NCBI RefSeq assembly: GCF_001595965.1
Contig: NZ_LOJI01000003.1
Span: 1-64,000 of the forward strand
Source of the DNA: Polynucleobacter yangtzensis
GTDB lineage: Bacteria > Pseudomonadota > Gammaproteobacteria > Burkholderiales > Burkholderiaceae
Reading direction: 5' to 3'
Length of the DNA stretch: 64,000 nt
Positions 1 to 6,806 of the stretch are shown in pieces (within the stretch, counting starts at the first letter, position 1; each line of letters opens with the position of its first letter). The notes under the pieces are model-generated. The model was not told the origin of the DNA. It was given only the letters and a program-made list of their open reading frames with translations, and searched no databases. The position numbers and the translations under genes were made by a program.

Positions 1-30
1 CTTTGGTTTTGAAAACCAAAGGATTTTTAT
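1..30 (+). terminator. Possible terminator of an upstream plus-strand gene
   Basis: Positions 1-21 form a 10-bp perfect inverted repeat (ctttggtttt / aaaaccaaag) around one base, followed by a short T-run at 24-28. The stem is AT-rich, so it is a weak intrinsic terminator; the gene it would serve lies outside the window. Confidence 0.35.
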
Positions 31-77
31 AGCAACCATTTCACACTTCGTTGTTCCAAAGTACTTTTTGAGGGATT

Positions 78-106
78 AATAAGCGTTACTTTAAGTAACG
101 CTTATT
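78..106. repeat. Perfect 14-bp palindrome at the 3' end of dadA
   Basis: A 14-bp perfect inverted repeat with a single central base lies 8 bp beyond the dadA stop codon. It has no strong T-run on either strand, so it may be a weak terminator, an mRNA 3'-stabilising hairpin or a protein-binding palindrome. A related motif (shared core taaagtaacgct) recurs at about 6747-6772, just downstream of the tRNA-Ile gene. Confidence 0.5.
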
Positions 107-114
107 AGACTCAA

Positions 115-1374
115 TTAAGAAAACTTTAAGCTTGGCTCAGTCCCAGTCTTTAGGGTTTGCTCTCCGTACTGAATAACATCACCGATCATTTCAGCGGTAC
201 ACGCAGACAAGGTCCAACCCAAATGGCCATGGCCGGTGTTGTAATACACATTAGGCTTACTACCCCTACCAACTTTTGGCATCATAGTTGGCATCATCGG
301 ACGTAAGCCTGCCCATGGAACAACCGAGCGTGTACTGACTTCTGGGAAGCACTGATTAACCCAATCCACCAAGGGCTTGATACGATCAGAACGGATATCA
401 CGATTGATGCCATTGAACTCTGCCGTACCAGCAACGCGGAATCGATCTACACCAAGACGACTGGTAACTAGCTTGGTTTCATCATCTAAAAGGCTGACAT
501 TAGGAGCGCCCTCTTGGCTCGCTTTGTCGTTCAAATTGACAGTAATTGAATAGCCTTTAACTGGGTAGACATTAACGCGATCACCCAACTGAGAAGCAAG
601 GTCACGACTACCAACACCAGCACAAACTACGACATTATCAAAAACGAGCTGGCTAGCTTGCCCATCCTTGCTTAGCGTTAAGTTCACACGATTTCCATCA
701 GACTGAACAGAAAGAACTTCATGCTCATAAATGGTTTTAACACCCAAATTAGCTGCAGCTTCAGATAAGCCAAAAGTAAATTTATGAATATCTCCAGTCG
801 AATCACTCTCTGTGTAGTAACCGCCGTAATATTTACCGGCTAGAGTAGGCTCGATTTCTTTCATCTCTTGAGGTGTAACGGCAGTACGCCCTAGCCCGCC
901 TTCAGCAAGCATCTTAGAGACTTTGCCTGCATGCTCAAAGCCCGCCTGATCACGATAGATATGCAAGATACCTTCACGCTTTAAATCAAAATCAATACCC
1001 TCTTGCTTTGCCCAAGCAAATAGATGCTTTCTGGCTTCAATTGCCATATGCGAAGTTTTAACGGTATTACTCTTGTAATTCGGAATGGATGCAATGAACT
1101 CTGCAAACCATGAAAGCTTATGCCAGTCAGGCTTTAAGTTAATCAATAAAGGAGCATCCTTTTTAAATACCCACTTCATGCCCTTCATGATTGTTGACCA
1201 ATGATTCCAGACCTCTGCATTTGATGCAGAAAGCTGACCACCATTGGCAAAGGATGTTTCCATTCCAGCATAACGATGACGCTCAATGAGAGTGACATCA
1301 TAGCCACGCTTAGCCAAAACATAAGCAGTAGTCACACCAGTGATGCCGCCACCAATAATTACAAATGATTTCAT
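115..1374 (-). CDS. dadA: D-amino acid dehydrogenase (DadA-type FAD oxidoreductase)
   Basis: This encodes a FAD-dependent oxidoreductase of about 419 aa in the DadA/glycine oxidase family. Such enzymes oxidatively deaminate D-amino acids or small amino acids to oxo-acids and pass electrons to the respiratory chain. The N-terminus has a Rossmann motif GGGITG at residues 8-13, and the C-terminus has the GHGHLGW signature that closes the FAD site. I start at the Met directly before KSFVIIGGG; the open frame extends 15 codons further upstream, but those run into the leader. A tandem glycine riboswitch precedes the gene on the same strand, so glycine or a close relative is a likely substrate or signal. 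The exact substrate cannot be read from the sequence. Confidence 0.9.
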   Translation of the reverse strand: MKSFVIIGGGITGVTTAYVLAKRGYDVTLIERHRYAGMETSFANGGQLSASNAEVWNHWSTIMKGMKWVFKKDAPLLINLKPDWHKLSWFAEFIASIPNYKSNTVKTSHMAIEARKHLFAWAKQEGIDFDLKREGILHIYRDQAGFEHAGKVSKMLAEGGLGRTAVTPQEMKEIEPTLAGKYYGGYYTESDSTGDIHKFTFGLSEAAANLGVKTIYEHEVLSVQSDGNRVNLTLSKDGQASQLVFDNVVVCAGVGSRDLASQLGDRVNVYPVKGYSITVNLNDKASQEGAPNVSLLDDETKLVTSRLGVDRFRVAGTAEFNGINRDIRSDRIKPLVDWVNQCFPEVSTRSVVPWAGLRPMMPTMMPKVGRGSKPNVYYNTGHGHLGWTLSACTAEMIGDVIQYGEQTLKTGTEPSLKFS

Positions 1375-1384
1375 ATTGAGATCC

Positions 1385-1410
1385 AAAAAAACGTCAAGGG
1401 TTTCCCATTG
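1385..1410 (-). terminator. Terminator-like expression platform of the glycine riboswitch
   Basis: Between the second aptamer and dadA, the minus strand reads a short hairpin (CAATGGG, AAA, CCCTTG; 1395-1410) followed two bases later by seven T residues (1385-1391). This is the arrangement expected of a riboswitch-controlled intrinsic terminator. The stem is short with one bulge, so function is inferred. A GGA Shine-Dalgarno-like site follows just before the dadA ATG. Confidence 0.5.
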
Positions 1411-1424
1411 CAAATGCACAAGGG

Positions 1425-1612
1425 GCCCCCTCTGTTCTGGACCTGAGAGATTCGTAGGCAGGACATGCTTACTTGCTCCTTCGGTGTTATTGGATGACGA
1501 ATACCCAATATCTCTTCAGAGTTTAAAAAATCATTTCGGTTCTTTTGCCTGAGAGTTTCCGGGGCGGTTGCTCCTTCGGCGTTGCTGTAAAAGCAATCTC
1601 TCCCGAGAATGA
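1425..1612 (-). promoter_or_regulatory. Tandem glycine riboswitch (two aptamers) upstream of dadA
   Basis: Read on the minus strand, this leader contains two successive copies of the glycine aptamer core. Aptamer I (about 1612-1535) has GGGAGAG, then GCCGAAGGAGCAA, then CTCTCAGGCAAAAG. Aptamer II (about 1525-1425) has GAAGAG, then ACCGAAGGAGCAAG, then CTCTCAGGTCCAGAAC. The conserved CCGAAGGAGCAA and CTCTCAGG blocks in tandem are diagnostic of the cooperative gcvT-type riboswitch. Here it precedes dadA rather than the glycine cleavage genes. Aptamer limits are approximate. A -10-like TATAGT lies upstream at about 1640. Confidence 0.93.
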
Positions 1613-1751
1613 TTTAAATACTAGTACTACTATAACCCAAAAATAAAACCGCCAAAATATTCAAATAATTCATGCTAAAAAATGTATTTAGTTTCAATAC
1701 TTGCACTGCTAAAGTCATAAACAACATTCAGAGAGTTTGTAGAATAGTGTC

Positions 1752-2408
1752 ATGAAACCAAACATCAAAATTGACTTCGTATCGGATATTGCCTGCCCTT
1801 GGTGTGCTGTTGGACTAGGAAATCTACAAAAAGGACTGGACCAACTGAAAGAAAAGGCGAATTTTGAGCTCCACTTTCGTCCCTTTGAACTCAATCCCAA
1901 TATGCCAAAAGGTGGTCAAGATACTATCGAGCACTTGACTCAAAAATATGGCATGAGTGAGGAGCAAGTTAAAGCTAATCAGGCGCAGATAAGAGCTAGA
2001 GCAATCGAGGCTGGCTTTAATTTTCATCCAGAAGGTCGCAAGCGAGTCTATAACACCTTTGACTGTCATCGACTTCTCGCCTGGGCTGCCAAGGAGTGTG
2101 GATTACCTAGTCAATTGGCGCTGAAGAGGGAATTACTTAAAACCTACTTTTGCCTAGCCGTTGATTTAGATGATCAAGACAACCTGATAGATGCGGTGAT
2201 GCGTGCCGGACTAGACAAATATCGAGCTCAAGAGATACTCAAGGGAAAAGAGTTTGCTGACGAAGTGCGTGAAGAAGAATCTACCTATACGGCCGCTGGA
2301 ATCAGTTCTGTTCCTTCGATCATTCTCAATAACCAATATCTTGTGCAGGGCGCACAACCCCCAGAGACTTTTGTTAGCAGCCTTGAACAGCTAATTCAGA
2401 AAAGCTAA
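1752..2408 (+). CDS. FrnE/DsbA-family thiol oxidoreductase
   Basis: The 218-aa product belongs to the FrnE branch of the DsbA/2-hydroxychromene-2-carboxylate isomerase thioredoxin-fold superfamily. The N-terminus carries the active-site motif CPWC at residues 15-18 (context DIACPWC). A SVPSIILNN stretch near residue 190 supplies the cis-proline loop. Length matches the family. There is no signal peptide, so it is probably a cytoplasmic disulfide oxidoreductase or isomerase, as described for FrnE. It is transcribed divergently from dadA with the riboswitch leader between. A TAGAAT hexamer ends only 6 bp before the ATG, so the mRNA may have almost no leader. The substrate is unknown. Confidence 0.85.
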   Translation: MKPNIKIDFVSDIACPWCAVGLGNLQKGLDQLKEKANFELHFRPFELNPNMPKGGQDTIEHLTQKYGMSEEQVKANQAQIRARAIEAGFNFHPEGRKRVYNTFDCHRLLAWAAKECGLPSQLALKRELLKTYFCLAVDLDDQDNLIDAVMRAGLDKYRAQEILKGKEFADEVREEESTYTAAGISSVPSIILNNQYLVQGAQPPETFVSSLEQLIQKS

Positions 2409-2410
2409 AC

Positions 2411-2563
2411 CTTCACTATTTCTGATGAGGGTCTGCTTTTCTGGTGAGGCCACTAGGACTTGAACCTGGAACCTGGAACCAAAGGATTCTGGTTTGTGTA
2501 GCTTTCACTACTCCTTGGACTATGCCTTCATCATATCGATCACTCGACTTAGATGGGTGCCGT
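2411..2563 (-). pseudogene. Decayed 3' part of a tRNA-Ile(CAU) gene with 3' part of its group I intron
   Basis: This stretch aligns over its whole length with 6776-6921, which holds the terminator, 3' exon and 3' portion of the group I intron of the intact tRNA-Ile(CAU). Shared blocks include tgatgaggg, ggacttgaacctgg, aaccaaaggatt, a long perfect block from ggactatgccttc through atcgat, and ctcgacttagatgggtgcc. The copy has acceptor-stem mutations and a small tandem duplication of cctggaa in the T-arm, and it lacks the 5' exon and the intron 5' half, so it cannot give a functional tRNA. It forms the left member of the direct repeat pair that bounds the accessory genes. Confidence 0.85.
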
Positions 2564-3259
2564 TGGTTTTAGGAAGAAATCCATTGCCAACGCAACCACT
2601 GGCGGCTCGATGTGGTGCGGGCCTCTGAATTCCAAGGAGGTTACGTCATAACCTGCGGCCTTAAGTTTGGCTACGTGAGGACGCGCACTAGTTTCAATTG
2701 GCAGTTGCTCGTCTTCCAAACCGTGGGCGATGAAGATGCGGGGTGTACCATTTTGCTGAAGGACTGACATGAAACCTGCAGAAAATGCAATCACGTGGCT
2801 AACGACATCGCCATTGGTCACGCCTGCTGACAGCGCATAGCTGCCTCCGTCTGAAAACCCAGCAAATCCCAAGTGGGATGGATTGATAGAAAAACGCGAC
2901 GCCACTTCGCGTAATGCTTTATCCAGCCGCTCTAGGTCTGGGCCGTTACCACCCACGACCAAGTCCCAAGTCGGAAACTGAGACTGCGGCAGCAGAAGCA
3001 AAAAGCCATGCTGACACGCATGATCGATCAAGAATGGCAGCACCTTGTCCGCGCTGCCACCAGCGCCATGAAACATCACGAGCAGAGGGGCTGGAACTCC
3101 AGACTGCAGGCCATCCGGCACGATCAATACAGCGTCGCGCTCGCTAGCAATACCCAGGTCGTGACGACCAGCGGGTAAGGCTTGCTTGTCGGGTATAGTG
3201 CCGGATCGAAAACTGAGCCGGCCCAGCAGCGAATCTCCCAGGAAAGACGTGTCAAACAT
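2549..3259 (-). CDS. Alpha/beta hydrolase (esterase/carboxylesterase-like), coupled to the AAA+ gene
   Basis: The 236-aa product is an alpha/beta hydrolase related to the phospholipase/carboxylesterase and PHB-depolymerase-like groups. Visible features are an oxyanion-type FHGAGGS motif (63-69), the nucleophile elbow GFSDGG with Ser136, and candidate Asp183 (HGLEDE) and His216 (GPHHIEPP). There is no obvious signal peptide, so it is probably cytosolic. The start chosen is the ATG inside the last codons of the AAA+ gene (8-bp overlap), preceded by GAGG at good spacing, which implies translational coupling. The last residues (TAPI) and the stop codon are read from the tRNA-intron relic, so the original C-terminus may have been lost at the island boundary. 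Base composition is visibly richer in G+C than the flanking genes. Substrate unknown. Confidence 0.78.
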   Translation of the reverse strand: MFDTSFLGDSLLGRLSFRSGTIPDKQALPAGRHDLGIASERDAVLIVPDGLQSGVPAPLLVMFHGAGGSADKVLPFLIDHACQHGFLLLLPQSQFPTWDLVVGGNGPDLERLDKALREVASRFSINPSHLGFAGFSDGGSYALSAGVTNGDVVSHVIAFSAGFMSVLQQNGTPRIFIAHGLEDEQLPIETSARPHVAKLKAAGYDVTSLEFRGPHHIEPPVVALAMDFFLKPTAPI

Positions 3260-4907
3260 TGCCATCCTCAAGGGGTTTACCGATGCTGCGGAAAGCCGCA
3301 CACTGAGCAAAGGCTTCCTCGCTAAGCAACAAATTCCTACCCTTGCAAAACTTGAGCGTCAGCTTGAGTAACTCCTTGATATCGCGGCCGCTGGCAGCTG
3401 CGTAGCTTATTACCAAGCGCTCAACTAGGTCGTCGGGTAGTTCGGTGTTGAACTGCTGCGCTAGCGATTTCCATAGTTGTTTCGCCCGCTCTTGTGTCGG
3501 TGTCTCAAACTGGATGATGGCGATGCAGCGCGACAAGACAGCGTCATCAATGTCGGCTACGCGGTTGGTGGTCATAAACAGTAAGCCGTTGAAGTACTCG
3601 AGGGTACGCAGGAACTCAGCCACGATGGCGTTGTGCTGCAGATCGTTGTCGCGGCGGCGAATATAGACGTCGGCCTCGTCGAGCAAGAGCACCGAGTCCC
3701 AGCGCGCAGCGCGCCGCAGGATTTTCGAAAGGTTGGCTTCCACTGAGCTTGCCGTCACGCCGAGTTGACCAGAATGTACGCGGTATAGTGGTTTCTGGAC
3801 GACCTCGGCATAGACCTCTGCTGTCAACGTCTTGCCTAGGCCAGGTGCGCCTTTGCACAGGATGGTTGTGCCGCCCGACTTACCCTCGACAATGTCCTCC
3901 ATTAGGAAGTTACGATCAGCTGTCAAGATATCAATCAACTCGCGATGAGCATGCGGCAGAACCAGCTTGTCACGCAATTCTGGTTTGTAACGATACGACT
4001 CAACATTTTGCACATGTACCCATACGCTGCGGTGGTAATCCAAGTGGAATAGGTGTAGATAGCAATGCTGGGGAATCCGTTCAAAACCCTCGCTGATACC
4101 GCTTCCGCGCCAGAAGCTTGCATCGGCGGTCGTATCAAAGTGGCGTTCTAGCAGCTCTTCGTCATTGACGCAGCGGGCCGTTGTGCCTGCCTGCAGCCGC
4201 ATGCATTCGAGTTGTGGACGAGGCCCTTCGCTGGACACCCAGACAGCGCCAGAAACAGTAAACTGCGCACCAAACTTCGGCTGCATCTGCATAAAACGCT
4301 TTAAGTGTGTCTCGTATTCGCTTTTGAATTCCGCACATTCTTTGAAGTAACCATAACCCGTCATCAATTCGGGAATCGTGCAATCCAGAATATCTTCGGC
4401 ATAAAAGGTGATGCTGTAGGTCATGCCAGTACGCCTTAGCCTCGGATCGGTAACCGGCCCGCGTTCTGCAGCCTGCAAGGTATTAGCCAGAAGGCCGATG
4501 ATGACGTAAGCTGCACTATCGACAGGCTGCACATAACGCATGGAATGGACCAGCCAGGGCAGCAACACACCATCCTTGCCGAGCTTATAGAGCCAGCCAT
4601 CGATCATGTCACGCGACAACCAAGCGATCAGACCGGGGATCAGATGCTCCAAGCTGGGGATTTTTCGGGCAGCCGGTGCGGCGTGGATATTGTCCAGCGC
4701 CAACATTTGGAACATCAGCTCACGCTCGTTGGCCGTACGGCACAGGTCGTAAAGTGTGTTAAGTGAGGTGGCGTCGAAAAGGTGGCTGGGCACCACACGT
4801 TTGCCTCGGGAAAGGCCGTACTCGCTCAGCCGCTTAGCAAGCAGTGAATCTTCATTGATCATTCCAAGTAGCGCATTGGCCAGGGTTTCTGGTATTTCGA
4901 ATTCCAT
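3252..4907 (-). CDS. AAA+ ATPase with long uncharacterised N-terminal region
   Basis: The 551-aa protein has a roughly 340-residue N-terminal region that I do not recognise and a C-terminal AAA+ module. In the module I see Walker A GAPGLGKT (353-360), Walker B LLLDEAD (407-413), sensor 1 TTN (446-448), an SR arginine-finger candidate at R460 and a sensor-2-like GRD at 507-509. The ATPase part resembles the large family of AAA ATPases common in filamentous fungi (core LTAE, then LLDEAD, then LRTLEYFNGLLF, then TTNRV) more than typical FtsH or ClpX proteins; this is from memory. It is not a protease, since no catalytic metal motif is seen. The start ATG has AAAGG five bases upstream, embedded in an 8-bp repeat. 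It is followed by the overlapping hydrolase gene and lies on a repeat-bounded island. Its role is unknown; remodelling of a partner is an inference. Confidence 0.8.
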   Translation of the reverse strand: MEFEIPETLANALLGMINEDSLLAKRLSEYGLSRGKRVVPSHLFDATSLNTLYDLCRTANERELMFQMLALDNIHAAPAARKIPSLEHLIPGLIAWLSRDMIDGWLYKLGKDGVLLPWLVHSMRYVQPVDSAAYVIIGLLANTLQAAERGPVTDPRLRRTGMTYSITFYAEDILDCTIPELMTGYGYFKECAEFKSEYETHLKRFMQMQPKFGAQFTVSGAVWVSSEGPRPQLECMRLQAGTTARCVNDEELLERHFDTTADASFWRGSGISEGFERIPQHCYLHLFHLDYHRSVWVHVQNVESYRYKPELRDKLVLPHAHRELIDILTADRNFLMEDIVEGKSGGTTILCKGAPGLGKTLTAEVYAEVVQKPLYRVHSGQLGVTASSVEANLSKILRRAARWDSVLLLDEADVYIRRRDNDLQHNAIVAEFLRTLEYFNGLLFMTTNRVADIDDAVLSRCIAIIQFETPTQERAKQLWKSLAQQFNTELPDDLVERLVISYAAASGRDIKELLKLTLKFCKGRNLLLSEEAFAQCAAFRSIGKPLEDGNV

Positions 4908-4912
4908 GAGTT

Positions 4913-4952
4913 CCTTTTACTCTTTTACTCTTTTACTCTTTTACTCTTTTAA
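4913..4952 (-). repeat. 8-bp tandem repeat in the leader of the AAA+ gene
   Basis: There are three perfect copies of tcttttac (4921-4944), flanked by one variant copy on each side (ccttttac and tcttttaa). In the sense of the AAA+ gene the unit is GTAAAAGA, and the last variant, GTAAAAGG, supplies the Shine-Dalgarno sequence five bases from the ATG. Short tandem repeats at this position can change copy number by slippage and so alter transcription or translation. Confidence 0.85.
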
Positions 4953-5164
4953 TAAATCATAGAAACCTAGGTCTGAAACATGCTTGACTACAGTCAATGC
5001 GAGCCATAATAGGGTCCATTTTGGGCGTGGTGTGCGCCCAAAGATGGCTTACGGCGGCAACTCCGGCTAAAGTGCCATCCCGTTTTTGACCTTTTCTTTG
5101 GTGAGTTGACTTCCCTGCATACGTTTGAACTTACACAGCGTCATCTAGCAGCTCATATCGCTTC
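4953..5164. other. Intergenic gap inside the island, no gene recognised
   Basis: This is the largest gene-free stretch inside the island. It holds a hairpin at 5021-5041 (ttgggcg / cgcccaa, 7-nt loop) without a clear T-run, so it may be a weak terminator for the thioesterase gene. On the plus strand a short open stretch ends at 5069 without a recognisable start; it may be a relic. I see no convincing promoter. Confidence 0.4.
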
Positions 5165-5581
5165 TCAACTCCGCTTGGCCCATGTTCGCTCTTCAAACTC
5201 CCTCTTATTAATGATGATCCTTTCATGACTCCCTTTGGATACTAATTCCGCGTCATCATAGGCTTCAACAGAGAAGATGAGCTTCTTGCCACGCACCTCA
5301 GTTAACTCAACCTTCGCCGTAACTTCTATACCGGGAGGAGTAGCTGCTTCATGCGTGACGCTAATAAAAGTACCAACTGCCTGCTCTTCGGGCCAATCTA
5401 GATGAGAAGCAATCGCCTTGACACAAGCCAACTCCAAAAACCCAACCAAAAAACCTGTGGCAAAAACTTTAGGCCTCACTGCTGCTTCTTTGGAACCTGG
5501 ATACATAGCAGGAACAGTTTGCGCATCAGTCACCATGAACTTGTATTCGTATTTAATGCCAGGTTTTAGGGAAGTCTTCAT
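5165..5581 (-). CDS. FlK-type hotdog-fold acyl-CoA thioesterase
   Basis: The 138-aa protein belongs to the fluoroacetyl-CoA thioesterase (FlK)-like hotdog family, whose members hydrolyse acyl-CoA thioesters in the cytosol. The FlK catalytic triad is recognisable by position: Thr42 in FATGF, Glu50 in FLELAC and His77 in SVTHEA (T42, E50 and H76 in FlK, from memory). The motif TPPG follows, as in the family, and the length is typical. Most members are not shown to act on fluoroacetyl-CoA, so I do not claim that substrate. It lies 21 bp downstream of the GlxA-type regulator on the same strand and probably forms an operon with it. Confidence 0.82.
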   Translation of the reverse strand: MKTSLKPGIKYEYKFMVTDAQTVPAMYPGSKEAAVRPKVFATGFLVGFLELACVKAIASHLDWPEEQAVGTFISVTHEAATPPGIEVTAKVELTEVRGKKLIFSVEAYDDAELVSKGSHERIIINKREFEERTWAKRS

Positions 5582-5602
5582 TGCAAACCTAACTCTAACA
5601 AT

Positions 5603-6589
5603 TTAATTCGATTCAATATCTTCATTTGAGGAGCGAAAATGCTCTCTATACTCCAGCGGAGTAATGCCCAACCTTCGGACAAATATTCTGCGAAGAGCCT
5701 CGGCGCTCTCTAAGCCACAACGCTGAGCTATATCCTTATATCCCATATCTGTTGACTCAAGATATCGCCGTGCAAAATCGATACGAGCATCATTTACATA
5801 GTTCATCGGAGTCATGCCGCATTCTTTCTTAAAAATACGAGTTAAATTTCTTGGACTCATATTTAAATGCTCGGAGATTGACTCTAAAGTATGACGAGCC
5901 TCGGGATTGCCAAGAATATAACTGTGGACAGATGCGACTACGGAATTTTCAGCAGCTTGAGATTCAAGCAATGGGCTAAATTGACTTTGCCCTCCAGATC
6001 TTCGCAAATACACAATCAAATATTTGGCTACATCAAGCGCCATCTTCTTATCAATATCTTCCTCAATAAAAAGGAGCGATAAATCTATACCAGCAGTTAC
6101 CCCAGCAGTCGTATAGATATGGCCATCTTTTACGAAAATACGATCTGGCTCGATAAGAGCACGTTTAAACATACTGGCTAATCGCGGGACATCCATCCAG
6201 TGAGTGGTGACTGTCTTGCCATTAATCATTCCTGCGGCACCTAATGCGAAGACCCCATTGCAAATGGCGCTGATTCTTCTGCACTCATACCCTTGTTTGA
6301 CAATCCAATCAATCACAGTAGAATCTTCAAGAAGATTAAAGATTCCAAGACCTCCAGGGATAATCAAAGTGTCAAAATGAGGGCATGGATCAAAAATCGT
6401 GCGATCAGGCGTTAAGGTAATTCCACTTGAAGACTGTACTGGACCCCTAGTTGTGCCAACAGTGAAAATTTCATACTCTGATTCTCCATTGCTCAGAACC
6501 TTAACCTCTCCAAAGGCATCGCAAGGACCAGCCAAATCAAGCAGTTGAAAGCGCGGAAATACGAGGATGCCAATAGTAATCTTACGCAT
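5603..6589 (-). CDS. GlxA-family transcriptional regulator (DJ-1/PfpI domain plus AraC HTH)
   Basis: The 328-aa protein has an N-terminal DJ-1/PfpI glutamine amidotransferase-like domain (about 1-190). It carries a nucleophile-elbow cysteine at Cys110 (SAICNGVF) and the conserved LDLAGPCDAF start. The C-terminal AraC/XylS helix-turn-helix domain (about 220-318) contains LTRIFKKECG and the second helix pair ending LGITPLEYRE. This architecture is that of GlxA-like activators, which usually control amino acid, betaine or stress genes; the DJ-1 domain acts as a sensor. It immediately precedes the thioesterase gene and may regulate it. Codon use is AT-leaning, like the core genome and unlike the AAA+/hydrolase pair, so this half of the island may have a different origin. 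Confidence 0.87.
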   Translation of the reverse strand: MRKITIGILVFPRFQLLDLAGPCDAFGEVKVLSNGESEYEIFTVGTTRGPVQSSSGITLTPDRTIFDPCPHFDTLIIPGGLGIFNLLEDSTVIDWIVKQGYECRRISAICNGVFALGAAGMINGKTVTTHWMDVPRLASMFKRALIEPDRIFVKDGHIYTTAGVTAGIDLSLLFIEEDIDKKMALDVAKYLIVYLRRSGGQSQFSPLLESQAAENSVVASVHSYILGNPEARHTLESISEHLNMSPRNLTRIFKKECGMTPMNYVNDARIDFARRYLESTDMGYKDIAQRCGLESAEALRRIFVRRLGITPLEYREHFRSSNEDIESN

Positions 6590-6763
6590 AGGAATAACAC
6601 TCTACACAGCAAGCTAATTAAGCGCCATGACGGAATTAAATGATGTCCACATATGAAAATATTGTGCCTTATTTACACTCTAATATGGCTTAAATTGTCT
6701 GAACGGTAAAAAATAGACATAAATGGTTGGCTCATAAGACAACCATTACTTAAAGTAACGCTC

Positions 6764-6797
6764 AAAAGACAAAACCCCCACCATTGCTGATGAGGGT
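6764..6797 (-). terminator. Terminator of the tRNA-Ile(CAU) gene
   Basis: Downstream of the tRNA, the minus strand reads CCCTCATCA, GCAA, TGGTGGGGG, a 9-bp stem with wobble pairs, then TTTTGTCTTTT. It starts about 10 bp after the CCA end. A degenerate version of the same hairpin lies beside the pseudo-tRNA at 2411-2432. The other part of the 6590-6806 gap holds the presumed glxA-type gene promoter region and the palindrome-like motif at 6747-6772. Confidence 0.6.
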
Positions 6798-6806
6798 TTG
6801 CTTTTC

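Noticed and set aside
2914-4096. Several plus-strand open frames opposite the AAA+ and hydrolase genes
   Set aside because: The higher GC of this segment leaves antisense frames open by chance; products are Arg/Pro/Ser-rich without motifs.
4913-4952. CRISPR-like repeat
   Set aside because: The 8-bp units are directly tandem with no spacers, and no cas genes lie in the window.
5165-5581. Naming the thioesterase as a fluoroacetate resistance gene
   Set aside because: The triad fits FlK, but the wider family acts on other substrates, and specificity cannot be read from these residues.
2549-6589. Complete integrative or conjugative element
   Set aside because: No integrase, transposase, relaxase or phage structural gene is present between the repeats; only boundary relics support insertion.
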